A program made the position numbers and the translations under genes. A stretch of 64,000 nucleotides of DNA from Bog-105 sp965277435 (GTDB lineage Bacteria > Acidobacteriota > Terriglobia > Bryobacterales > Bryobacteraceae): NCBI GenBank assembly GCA_965277435.1, contig OZ255821.1:3348001-3412000 (forward strand), given 5' to 3'. Shown piece after piece: positions 53,421-61,279 of this stretch. Under the pieces are notes generated by a model. That model was not told where the DNA came from, did not search any database, and saw only the letters and a program-made list of their open reading frames with translations. Within the stretch, counting starts at the first letter, position 1, and each line of letters begins with the position of its first letter.

Positions 53421-54067
53421 AGCAGCTGATCCTGCTCGCTTTTCTGGCCGCCGGGCAGATGGCGGCTGGTCCAACACTCATCTACACGCGCAGTTTTCCG
53501 GGGAGCACACCCGACTACTTCCGTATCTCGATTGATCAATCGGGCGCGCTGCAATACAGCGAAACACTGAATGACAGTCAGCCGCTGCATGCACAGATGG
53601 CGAACTCGGAAACTGCACGGCTGTTTGATATGGCCAAGGAATTAGGCTACTTCAAAGCACCGCTGGAATCGGGATTGAAAGTCGCGAACACAGGTAAGAA
53701 GACGTTCAGATTCCGGGATGAAGCGGGGGCGGTTTCGGAAGCGACATTCAACTATTCGACGAACGTGACCGCGCAACATCTGCTGGATAAATTTGAGCAG
53801 ATCGCCACTTCAGAGCGGGCTTACATCGATCTCGACCGCACCGTTCACTTCGACAAACTGGGCGTGAATGATTCTCTTTCGCAGATTGAATCGTTATGGT
53901 TGCGCAAGCAGTTGACTGCGCCGGAGCAATTCATTCCTTTACTGACGCGGGTGGCAAATCACGAATCGTTCATGCATCTGGCGCGCGAGAGGGCCGCGCA
54001 CTTGAAAGATGAAATTGCCAAGCCGGCGGTGGCTGACGTGTCGGCGAATCCCGGCAAAGCGCAATGA
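53417..54067 (+). CDS. Exported protein between ruvC and deoB, unknown
   Basis: The 216-residue protein has a short signal peptide (KQLILLAFLAAGQMAAGP). The mature part contains YTRSFPGSTPDYFRISIDQS, LGYFKAPLESGLKVANTGKK and a helical C-terminus. I recognise no named family. The TTG start at 53417 is supported by GGGAGG 6 bases upstream and overlap with the ruvC stop. Its own stop overlaps deoB (ATGA), so it is part of a coupled operon. Confidence 0.72.
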   Translation: MKQLILLAFLAAGQMAAGPTLIYTRSFPGSTPDYFRISIDQSGALQYSETLNDSQPLHAQMANSETARLFDMAKELGYFKAPLESGLKVANTGKKTFRFRDEAGAVSEATFNYSTNVTAQHLLDKFEQIATSERAYIDLDRTVHFDKLGVNDSLSQIESLWLRKQLTAPEQFIPLLTRVANHESFMHLARERAAHLKDEIAKPAVADVSANPGKAQ

Positions 54068-55290
54068 TCCCGAGTGAACCGCTGGTTGACCGCGTGATCT
54101 GGATTGTGCTCGATAGCGTGGGGATCGGCGCGATGCCCGATGCGGCGGCGTTCGGCGATCTGGGCAGCGACACGCTGGGTAACATCGCGAAAAAATACCG
54201 TCTCCATCTTCCGAACTTGAGCCGGCTTGGTTTGGCGAATATCAAGTCGCTGGCAGGTTTGCAGGCAGCCGAGCATCCGGCAGGCGGATACGGTAGATGC
54301 AGGCTGGCGTCGCCTGGGAAAGACACTACGACCGGGCATTGGGAGATGGCCGGCATCATATTGGACCGTCCGTTTCCGCTGTTTCCGCGTGGCTTCCCGC
54401 CACAATTGATGGCTGAGTTCGAAGGCAGGATCGGGCGTAAGACGATTGGCAACAAGGCGGCTTCGGGTACAAGGATTATCGAAGAGCTTGGGGAAGAACA
54501 CAGGCAAACGGGCGCGCCGATTGTTTACACCTCAGCGGACAGCGTGTTTCAGATTGCGGCGCATGAAGAGGTGATTGCCGTTGACGAGCTGTACCGGATT
54601 TGTGAAGTGGCGCGAGCGTTGCTGCAAGGTCCGAATGAAGTCGGGCGGGTGATTGCGCGACCGTTTGCAGGAGAGCCCGGCAGCTTTAGACGCACCGCTC
54701 AACGGCACGATTACGCAGTGCCGCCGCCCTCGGGGATGCTACTCGACAAGCTGGCGGAAAAGGGCGTGCCCGTTTATGGCATTGGCAAAATATCAGATGT
54801 GTTTCTGGGCAGAGGTGTGACGCGGTCTTGCGCGACCAGGAACAATGAAGACGGGATCCAGAAAACGGATCAGGCTATGCGCGAACAGCTGGATGGATTG
54901 ATCTTTGTGAACCTGGTCGATTTCGATCAGCAGTTTGGACATCGGAACGATCCGCAAGGATATGCGGCGGCGCTCGAAGCGGTGGATCGCTGGCTGCCCG
55001 AACTGGCGTTGCAGGAGAGCGACATGCTGCTGCTCACTGCTGACCATGGCTGTGATCCGACCACACCGTCGACAGATCATTCGCGGGAATACACGCCGCT
55101 GCTGGTTTTCGGGGAGCGTATTGCAGCAGGAGTAAATCTGGGAACGCGCGGGACACTCGCGGATATCGGTCAGACAGTGGCGCAGAATTTCGGCACCCGG
55201 ATAGCGGCTGGCGCGAGTTTTCTCGACGACATCAGAAGACGACATCACGAAACGAGATTCGAAAGGATAGACAGGCGAGCAGGCCTATGA
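54064..55290 (+). CDS. deoB: Phosphopentomutase DeoB
   Basis: The 408-residue alkaline-phosphatase-fold enzyme has IVLDSVGIGAMPDAAAFGD (metal Asp), SPGKDTTTGHWEMAGI (catalytic Thr), KIGDVF-type KISDVFLGRG, FVNLVDFDQQFGHRNDPQGY and TADHGCDPTTPSTDHSREY. It interconverts ribose 1- and 5-phosphate in nucleoside salvage. It overlaps both neighbours by 4 bases (ATGA), so translation is coupled. Confidence 0.95.
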   Translation: MIPSEPLVDRVIWIVLDSVGIGAMPDAAAFGDLGSDTLGNIAKKYRLHLPNLSRLGLANIKSLAGLQAAEHPAGGYGRCRLASPGKDTTTGHWEMAGIILDRPFPLFPRGFPPQLMAEFEGRIGRKTIGNKAASGTRIIEELGEEHRQTGAPIVYTSADSVFQIAAHEEVIAVDELYRICEVARALLQGPNEVGRVIARPFAGEPGSFRRTAQRHDYAVPPPSGMLLDKLAEKGVPVYGIGKISDVFLGRGVTRSCATRNNEDGIQKTDQAMREQLDGLIFVNLVDFDQQFGHRNDPQGYAAALEAVDRWLPELALQESDMLLLTADHGCDPTTPSTDHSREYTPLLVFGERIAAGVNLGTRGTLADIGQTVAQNFGTRIAAGASFLDDIRRRHHETRFERIDRRAGL

Positions 55291-56042
55291 GACGGCGCAT
55301 TACGGCGGGGAACTGGAAGATGTACAAGAGTCCGGCGGAGACAGGTCAGTTCCTGACGAAGTTCAAGCAGTTAGCGGGGAGCGTAGGGCAATGCGAAGTA
55401 GTCATCTTTCCGACCGCATTGAGCATGGCCGCCGCGGTAGACGGGGTTGGAAGCACGGGGATTCAGGTGGGGGCGCAGAACGTGTATTGGGCTGCGGAAG
55501 GAGCGTTTACCGGAGAAGTTTCGGCGGAAATGATGCGGGCGGCGGGCGCCACCTGGACGTTGGTGGGGCATAGCGAGCGCCGTCACCAGGTTTGCCACGA
55601 AACGGACGCCGAGGTGTTGAAGAAGGCGCAGGCGGCGCTGGCGGCAGGGCTTACGCCGATCATTTGCGTAGGAGAAAAGCTGGAAGAACACAAGGCCGGT
55701 AAAGCGCATGAAGTGCTGGTGCGGCAGTTTGCCGGGGGCGTGGCGGGATTGACCGAAGAGCAGTTTGCCAGAATCGTGATTGCTTACGAACCGGTGTGGG
55801 CGATTGGCACGGGGCAGACAGCGACACCCGAAATCGCTTCCGAGGCGCACAAGCTGATTCGCTCGGAAGCCGCCTGCCGCTTTGGCGAGGAGGCGGCGCA
55901 ACAGGTGCGGATCCTCTACGGCGGGAGCGTGAAGCCAGACAACATCGAAGGGCTGATGCGTGAGGTGGAGATCGATGGCACGCTGGTAGGCGGCGCAAGC
56001 CTTGACCCGGAATCGTTTCTCAAAATTGCGAAGGCGGCTTGA
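55287..56042 (+). CDS. tpiA: Triosephosphate isomerase
   Basis: The 251-residue barrel has the catalytic Lys in AGNWKMYKS, the His in LVGHSERRHQ, the Glu in IAYEPVWAIGTG and the phosphate loop ILYGGSVKPDN. It interconverts the triose phosphates of glycolysis. Its start overlaps the deoB stop. Confidence 0.97.
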   Translation: MRRRITAGNWKMYKSPAETGQFLTKFKQLAGSVGQCEVVIFPTALSMAAAVDGVGSTGIQVGAQNVYWAAEGAFTGEVSAEMMRAAGATWTLVGHSERRHQVCHETDAEVLKKAQAALAAGLTPIICVGEKLEEHKAGKAHEVLVRQFAGGVAGLTEEQFARIVIAYEPVWAIGTGQTATPEIASEAHKLIRSEAACRFGEEAAQQVRILYGGSVKPDNIEGLMREVEIDGTLVGGASLDPESFLKIAKAA

Positions 56043-56109
56043 GCAATTTTCGGGATTGCGCGCTAATTTTGAGGGAATGTTCAGAAATCGACGTTAATCT
56101 TATAAGCAG

Positions 56110-57150
56110 GTGAAGACATTCCCGGGTGTTCGATCGCGCGGTCTTTTTGTCACGGCGCTCGTCTTTCACCTTTGTCTGTGGGGTCAGGGAGCGCATCCTT
56201 CTCCGGTAGGTAGTCCAGTAGTAGCAACTGCAAGCATCGCGGGAACGGTGCGAGATATTCACGGATCTGTCATGCCAAGTGTTCTGGTGACGCTTGCCGG
56301 GCCGAGTAATGCAATGGACCGGGAGGTGACAGCGGACAAAGAGGGTGGGTTCGCATTTTCCGAATTGGTTCCGGGAACGTACCATGTGAAGATCGGCGAG
56401 GTCGGCGCCGCGGCATCGGCTGCAGTTGAGGTAGTGCTCGTTGCCGGCGAAAAGCGCGAACTGCCCGTCATCGCGATGGGAACCGCCACGACGACGACAA
56501 CAGTGAATGTGACGGCGACCTTGAACGAAGTAGCCGCTGCCCAGGTAAAGCAGTTGGAGGCGCAGCGCGTATTTGGCTTTGTGCCGAACTATTACAGCAG
56601 TTACATCTGGGATGCAGCGCCGATGACACCGAAGCTGAAGTTCAAGCTGGCGCTGCGATCAACGGTGGACCCGGTCGCCTTTCTGGTAGCGGCGGGAGTG
56701 GCCGGTGCAGAACAAGCGCACAAAACTTTTCCCGGCTATGGACAGGGTGCGGAGGGCTACGCCAAGCGCTATGGATCAGCGTATGCGGACGCGGTGGTTG
56801 CCCGCATGATGAGCAGCGCGATTTTGCCGGCGGTTCTGCACCAGGACCCGCGTTATTTCTATCGAGGTTCCGGCACCGTACGCTCACGTGTCATTTATGC
56901 CGTGATGGCAACATTTATCTGCCGCGGAGACAACGGCCAAATGCAGCCGAACTATTCGCAGGTGCTCGGTGGCTTCGCTGCCGCAGGCATTTCGAACGTC
57001 TACAGAGCTTCGGGCGACCGAAAGGCGAGTTTGACGTTTCGCAACGGGCTGATCATCACGGGGAGCGCCGCCATAACAAATGTGTTGCGGGAACTTTTTT
57101 CGCGGAAGTTGACGGCGAATGTGCCGGCTTCTGCGAATGGGAAACCGTAG
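56110..57150 (+). CDS. Secreted protein with carboxypeptidase-regulatory-like domain
   Basis: The 346-residue protein from GTG 56110 has a signal-type segment (RGLFVTALVFHLCLWGQGA), a CarboxypepD_reg-like beta-sandwich (about 40-115: ASIAGTVRDIHGSVMPSVLV, GFAFSELVPGTYHVKIGE), a TTTTTVNVTATLNEVAAAQ linker as in TonB receptors, then a helical domain (YAKRYGSAYADAVVARMMSS, HQDPRYFYRGSG) with no barrel. The second domain is seen in Acidobacteriota proteins of unknown role. Start uncertain. Confidence 0.65.
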   Translation: MKTFPGVRSRGLFVTALVFHLCLWGQGAHPSPVGSPVVATASIAGTVRDIHGSVMPSVLVTLAGPSNAMDREVTADKEGGFAFSELVPGTYHVKIGEVGAAASAAVEVVLVAGEKRELPVIAMGTATTTTTVNVTATLNEVAAAQVKQLEAQRVFGFVPNYYSSYIWDAAPMTPKLKFKLALRSTVDPVAFLVAAGVAGAEQAHKTFPGYGQGAEGYAKRYGSAYADAVVARMMSSAILPAVLHQDPRYFYRGSGTVRSRVIYAVMATFICRGDNGQMQPNYSQVLGGFAAAGISNVYRASGDRKASLTFRNGLIITGSAAITNVLRELFSRKLTANVPASANGKP

Positions 57151-57158
57151 CTTTGGTT

Positions 57159-58364
57159 TTACTTCTCCCAGTCTTTTTGAAGATCGAAGGGATTGTCGTG
57201 GACGCGTTCGCGGATGCCGGCGTGGAGTGTTTTGGCGAGGGAGATGCTGGCTCCGCCGAAGCGGTTGCGGATGTGATCGACGGAGCGGAAGGCGCTCCTG
57301 AGGCGAGCGGTGCCGGCCTCTTCAAGAAGATTCATCTGGCCTTCGACGGACTGCAAGCCACCGGCATGTACGCCGAGCAAACGCACAGCTGTTTTCTTGT
57401 CCCAGGTCTCGCGGAAAAGACGGATGACTGCCCCGGCTACTTCGCGGTCGAGTTGCGTGGCGTGGTCGAGAGAGCAGGCGCGGGTAAGCGTGGAGAAGTC
57501 CTGGTAGCGCAGCTTCAACTGAATGGTGCGTGAGTAGAGGCGGTGTTCGCGAAGCCGTTTGGCCACCATCTCGGAGAGTTTCAGGAGGGCGGTTTCGAGG
57601 CGCTCGGGATCGGAAACATCCTCGCTGAAAGTATTTTCGTGACTGATAGATTTGGGATCTTCTTCCACCCCGATTTCGGAATCGAACCAGCCGCCGGCAT
57701 CGGTTCCCCGAGCTTTTCCGGCCAGGGCGAGTCCCCATTTGCCGAAGTGGGAAGCGAGAAAAGGTTCGTCAAGCGAGGCGAGATCGCCCACCAGGCGGAT
57801 ACCGAGCCGGTGGAGAGCGGCTTCGGTTTTCTTGCCAACGCCGGGAATTTTGCGGACCTCGAGCGGGGCAAGAAAGCGGGCTTCCTGGCCGGGCAGAATA
57901 TGCAGCACGCCGTTGGGCTTGGCCTGATCGGAGGAGACCTTCGACACCAGACGGGACGACGACAGGCCGAGCGAGCAGCGAAGATTCACTTCGCGCCAGA
58001 TAGCTTCATGCAGGGAGTGCGCGGTTTGCAGCGGCGGTCCGTGCAACCGGCTGGTGCCCGAGAAATCGATGTAGGCTTCATCGATCGAAGCCATCTCGAC
58101 CAGAGGCGAAAAATGGTTGAGAATGGCGAAGACTTTTTTCGAGTAATCGCGGTAGCGTTCGGGGTGGCCTTCGACGAAGATGGCGTGGGGGCACAACTGC
58201 CCGGCGGTGCGGAGCGGCATGGCGGAATGAACGCCGAATCTACGGGCGGCGTAGGAAGCGGCAGCGACCACGCCACGCTGGTGCGCGCGACCTCCAACGA
58301 CGACGGCTTTGCCTTTGAGAGATGGATCGAAAAGCTCTTCCACCGAGACGAAGAATGCGTCCAT
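57159..58364 (-). CDS. dinB: DNA polymerase IV (Y family)
   Basis: The 401 residues from ATG 58364 cover the Y-family palm (MASIDEAYIDFSGTSRLHGP with the Asp-Glu pair), VVVGGRAHQRGVVAAASYAA, the HhH motif IRKIPGVGKKTE-like KIPGVGKKTEAALHRLG and the little-finger domain. This ATG is too late: the upstream codons read ERLICHVD, which supply the first catalytic Asp, and only ATC (58391), CTG and ATT could start there. The next in-frame stop upstream is the TAG of prmC. Likely products are a protein from a non-standard start or a readthrough fusion. Confidence 0.85.
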   Translation of the reverse strand: MDAFFVSVEELFDPSLKGKAVVVGGRAHQRGVVAAASYAARRFGVHSAMPLRTAGQLCPHAIFVEGHPERYRDYSKKVFAILNHFSPLVEMASIDEAYIDFSGTSRLHGPPLQTAHSLHEAIWREVNLRCSLGLSSSRLVSKVSSDQAKPNGVLHILPGQEARFLAPLEVRKIPGVGKKTEAALHRLGIRLVGDLASLDEPFLASHFGKWGLALAGKARGTDAGGWFDSEIGVEEDPKSISHENTFSEDVSDPERLETALLKLSEMVAKRLREHRLYSRTIQLKLRYQDFSTLTRACSLDHATQLDREVAGAVIRLFRETWDKKTAVRLLGVHAGGLQSVEGQMNLLEEAGTARLRSAFRSVDHIRNRFGGASISLAKTLHAGIRERVHDNPFDLQKDWEK

Positions 58365-58400
58365 GTCGACGTGACAAATCAGGCGTTCGATAGCGGTGAC

Positions 58401-59267
58401 CTACTCCTTCAGGGTCGCATGGATCAGCCGTGGGAAGCCGGCCAGATCGGCTTCAACCTGGATATCGGTCCAGGCGTGTGCCAACATTTCACGGACGCCT
58501 TCGAGTGATTGATAGCCGAGTTCCATCAGCAGTGTGCCGCCGGGGCGGATGGCGATCGCGGCGGCGGCGATCAGGCGCTCATAAATTTCAAGGCCAGAGT
58601 CTCCGGCGAAGAGGGCTACGTGCGGCTCCCAGTCGCGGACTTCGCTTTGCATGTTGGCGGCGTCAGCGCCGGGGACGTAGGGCGGGTTCGAGACGAGCAG
58701 GTCGATGTTGGCGGGCGCAACGGCTTCGAGAAGATCCGTAGCGAAGAATATAACCGGTGCCTGGTGGATGGTGCTGTTGCGCCGGGCGACCTGCAGGGCA
58801 TCAGTCGAGATATCCGACGCGAGTACCCTCCGATTGCTCTCGAGCGCGACGGTTATGGCTATTGCGCCAGAGCCGGTACCGACATCGAGGACCACGCTGT
58901 TCGGGTTTCGCTGCAAGAAGGTGAGTGCGGCTTCGACCAGGTGCTCGGTCTCAGGGCGGGGAATCAGGACATGAGGGTCCACATAGAAGCTGCGTCCGTA
59001 GAACTCCTGCTTATGCGTTATGTATTGGGTGGGTTTGCCGTTGAGGCGCTCGTTAAGATAGCGGCCGTAATGAATCCAGTGAAGCTCAGTGAGCCGGTCG
59101 GTCGAGTGTGCGTAAAGATAGGCGCGATCGCTATGCAGAGCGTGTGCGAGAAGAACTTCGGCGGTGAGACGGGGGACCGAGATCGAGGATTTTTCTAAGA
59201 GGGCAGCGCCTTGCAGAAGGGCTTGCTGGATAGTCAGAAAGTTTGCGGCAACGCTAGGCGGCGGCAC
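58401..59267 (-). CDS. prmC: Release-factor glutamine methyltransferase PrmC
   Basis: The 288-residue protein has the N-terminal helical domain (LTAEVLLAHALHSDRAYLYA), SAM motif I VVLDVGTGSGAIAITVALES and the catalytic motif LLVSNPPYVPGAD. It methylates the GGQ glutamine of RF1/RF2. It overlaps prfA by 14 bases from a GTG start. It ends in TAG (58401-58403), in the same frame as dinB. Confidence 0.94.
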   Translation of the reverse strand: MPPPSVAANFLTIQQALLQGAALLEKSSISVPRLTAEVLLAHALHSDRAYLYAHSTDRLTELHWIHYGRYLNERLNGKPTQYITHKQEFYGRSFYVDPHVLIPRPETEHLVEAALTFLQRNPNSVVLDVGTGSGAIAITVALESNRRVLASDISTDALQVARRNSTIHQAPVIFFATDLLEAVAPANIDLLVSNPPYVPGADAANMQSEVRDWEPHVALFAGDSGLEIYERLIAAAAIAIRPGGTLLMELGYQSLEGVREMLAHAWTDIQVEADLAGFPRLIHATLKE

Positions 59268-60333
59268 CTTCGTCTCTCAGGCGGGCGGATTGAAAGTAGT
59301 TGGTAACGGCATCGATGACAGGCTGCAGGCGGCCTTCGATCACCAGATCGAGTTGATGGAGAGTGAGGCCAATGCGGTGATCGGTGAGACGATTCTGTGG
59401 AAAGTTGTAAGTGCGAATCTTTTCGCTGCGGTCCCCAGTGCCTACCATGCTCTTGCGCTCGGCGCCGATTTGCGCCTGCTGCTTTTCGAGCTCCAGCTGG
59501 TAAAGCCGAGAGCGTAAGACCTGCATGGCTTTCGAACGGTTCTTGATCTGCGACTTTTCGTCCTGGCAGGAGACCACGGTGTTGGTCGGCAGGTGGGTAA
59601 TGCGAACTGCCGAGTAAGTCGTGTTGACCGACTGTCCGCCCGGGCCGGAGGAGCAGAAAGTATCGATGCGCAAATCTTTGGCATCGATCTGAATATCGAC
59701 TTCGTCTGCTTCGGGCATGACAACGACCGTGATGGTGGAAGTGTGGACGCGGCCCTGGGTTTCGGTGGAGGGAACGCGCTGCACACGATGCACGCCGCTT
59801 TCGTATTTGAGACGGCTATACACCCGTTTGCCGCTGAACATGGCGATGACTTCGCTGAGGCCGCCAACCGACGATTCGCTAAGAGAAGTAACTTCGACCT
59901 TCCAGCCCTGCTCCTCGGCATAGCGAGTGTACATGCGAAAAACTTCGCCGGCAAAGAGCGAGGCTTCATCTCCGCCGGCCCCTTTGCGGATCTCGAGAAT
60001 GATGTTCTTCTCGTCGTTGGGATCCTTGGGAAGCAGGAGCACTCGCAGATCGTTCTCTAGCTCTTCCACCTGCGGCTCCAGCCGGGTGACTTCAAGTTCA
60101 GCCATCTGGCGCAGTTCGGGATCCGACTCTTCGAGCATGAGCCGCGACTCGGTGAGCTCCTGATTGGCTTTTTTCCACTCACGAAATTTGGCCACTAGTT
60201 CGAGCAGTTCGCTCTGTGCCTTAGCCACTTTGCGGTACTCGACCGGATCGTTGATCACCATCGGATCGGCCATTTTCGCGGTGAGCTCGATGGATCGAGC
60301 TTCTGCTTCTTTCAGTCGTTCAATATATTGCAT
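59254..60333 (-). CDS. prfA: Peptide chain release factor 1
   Basis: The 359-residue protein has the RF1-type anticodon region RVPSTETQGRVHTSTITVVV (P-x-T tripeptide, UAA/UAG reading), the GGQ loop CSSGPGGQSVNTTYSAVRIT and C-terminal PQNRLTDHRIGLTLHQLD. ATG 60333 starts the family N-terminus QYIERLKEAEARSIEL; an upstream extension to 60453 lacks similarity. First gene of prfA-prmC-dinB. Confidence 0.96.
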   Translation of the reverse strand: MQYIERLKEAEARSIELTAKMADPMVINDPVEYRKVAKAQSELLELVAKFREWKKANQELTESRLMLEESDPELRQMAELEVTRLEPQVEELENDLRVLLLPKDPNDEKNIILEIRKGAGGDEASLFAGEVFRMYTRYAEEQGWKVEVTSLSESSVGGLSEVIAMFSGKRVYSRLKYESGVHRVQRVPSTETQGRVHTSTITVVVMPEADEVDIQIDAKDLRIDTFCSSGPGGQSVNTTYSAVRITHLPTNTVVSCQDEKSQIKNRSKAMQVLRSRLYQLELEKQQAQIGAERKSMVGTGDRSEKIRTYNFPQNRLTDHRIGLTLHQLDLVIEGRLQPVIDAVTNYFQSARLRDEGAAA

Positions 60334-60827
60334 GTCAGCACTCGATCCCGTCGGAATTTCTGCTCCGGCAAGATGCGTTGGCCAAGGGCCGCAACTGAAG
60401 CGCCCGGGCGCGGCGACCGTGCGGCACTGGCGAAACACCGGAGATACCTTCATTGTCGCGGGTTTGGGGTGCTAAATACAAGCGTCAGTCTTGTCTCATG
60501 CCAGATGAGCCTGTAAGAAAGGTTTGATTCTCACACGAGATGAGCCTGGAGGGATTAAGGTTGGAGCCAGCGAGCTGGGTATCACGACAATGGGCTGGTG
60601 GAAGCCAAGAACGGGGCGGTCGTTTGCAAACACATGGATTACAGCCACATTGCTGCACCGCATGCGGAACGCATCCCGCAGTTCTAGCAAGAGCATTTCA
60701 GTCCGTATCTGAACTTTCATTGCATCAGGCCAAGCAGAGCTTGTTTGGAGAGACGCCTGCGCCACTTGCGTGTCTCGGCTACAAACCCATCTTGAGGATA
60801 TCCGTCAAAACGCTTCGGAGGATCTCG
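60334..60827. other. Intergenic region between prfA and a small exported protein
   Basis: About 490 bases presumably holding the prfA promoter and that of the divergent plus-strand gene. No RNA gene, repeat or extra protein that I can support. Confidence 0.35.
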
Positions 60828-61271
60828 ATGAAATTGCTGTTTACCGCCGCGCTCGCCTGCGCCGCTTGTACTTGTTCCGCGTTTGCCGCCGGCAATCCCT
60901 GGAACGGAAGCTGGCTGCTCGATGCTCACCGGAGCACACCGGGCATTAAAGACCAGGCGGCGGATGGCTACCGCTTTTTTCTCCAGCCCGACGGGCAAAT
61001 TCGCTGGGAGATTCCATCGTTGGGTGAGGTAGTAACGGGCAAAACCGATGGGCAGCCCATGGCCATCCACCGATCAAAACCAACTCCCGGCCTCACGCTC
61101 AGCATCGTGGCCGACGGTCCGCGGGTGCTGTGTTACAAGGTGGCGCGGAACGGCAAGCCGGAAGGCGAAGGCAGAATGACGCTGGTTGAAAATGGCAAAG
61201 CGTGGGTGGATATCTCCTGGCCAGCCGGCAAGCCCGAGTACGCCGGTGAACTGGTGTACGTCAAGCAATAG
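60828..61271 (+). CDS. Small secreted protein, unknown
   Basis: The 147-residue protein has a clean signal peptide (KLLFTAALACAACTCSAFAA) and a beta-rich mature part: NPWNGSWLLDAHRSTPGIKD, VLCYKVARNGKPEGEGRMTL, KAWVDISWPAGKPEYAGELV. The W-GSW-LD start recalls small lipocalin-like proteins found in Acidobacteriota, but no family is certain. ATG 60828 has GGAGGA 5 bases upstream. Confidence 0.72.
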   Translation: MKLLFTAALACAACTCSAFAAGNPWNGSWLLDAHRSTPGIKDQAADGYRFFLQPDGQIRWEIPSLGEVVTGKTDGQPMAIHRSKPTPGLTLSIVADGPRVLCYKVARNGKPEGEGRMTLVENGKAWVDISWPAGKPEYAGELVYVKQ

Positions 61272-61279
61272 CTCGCGCT

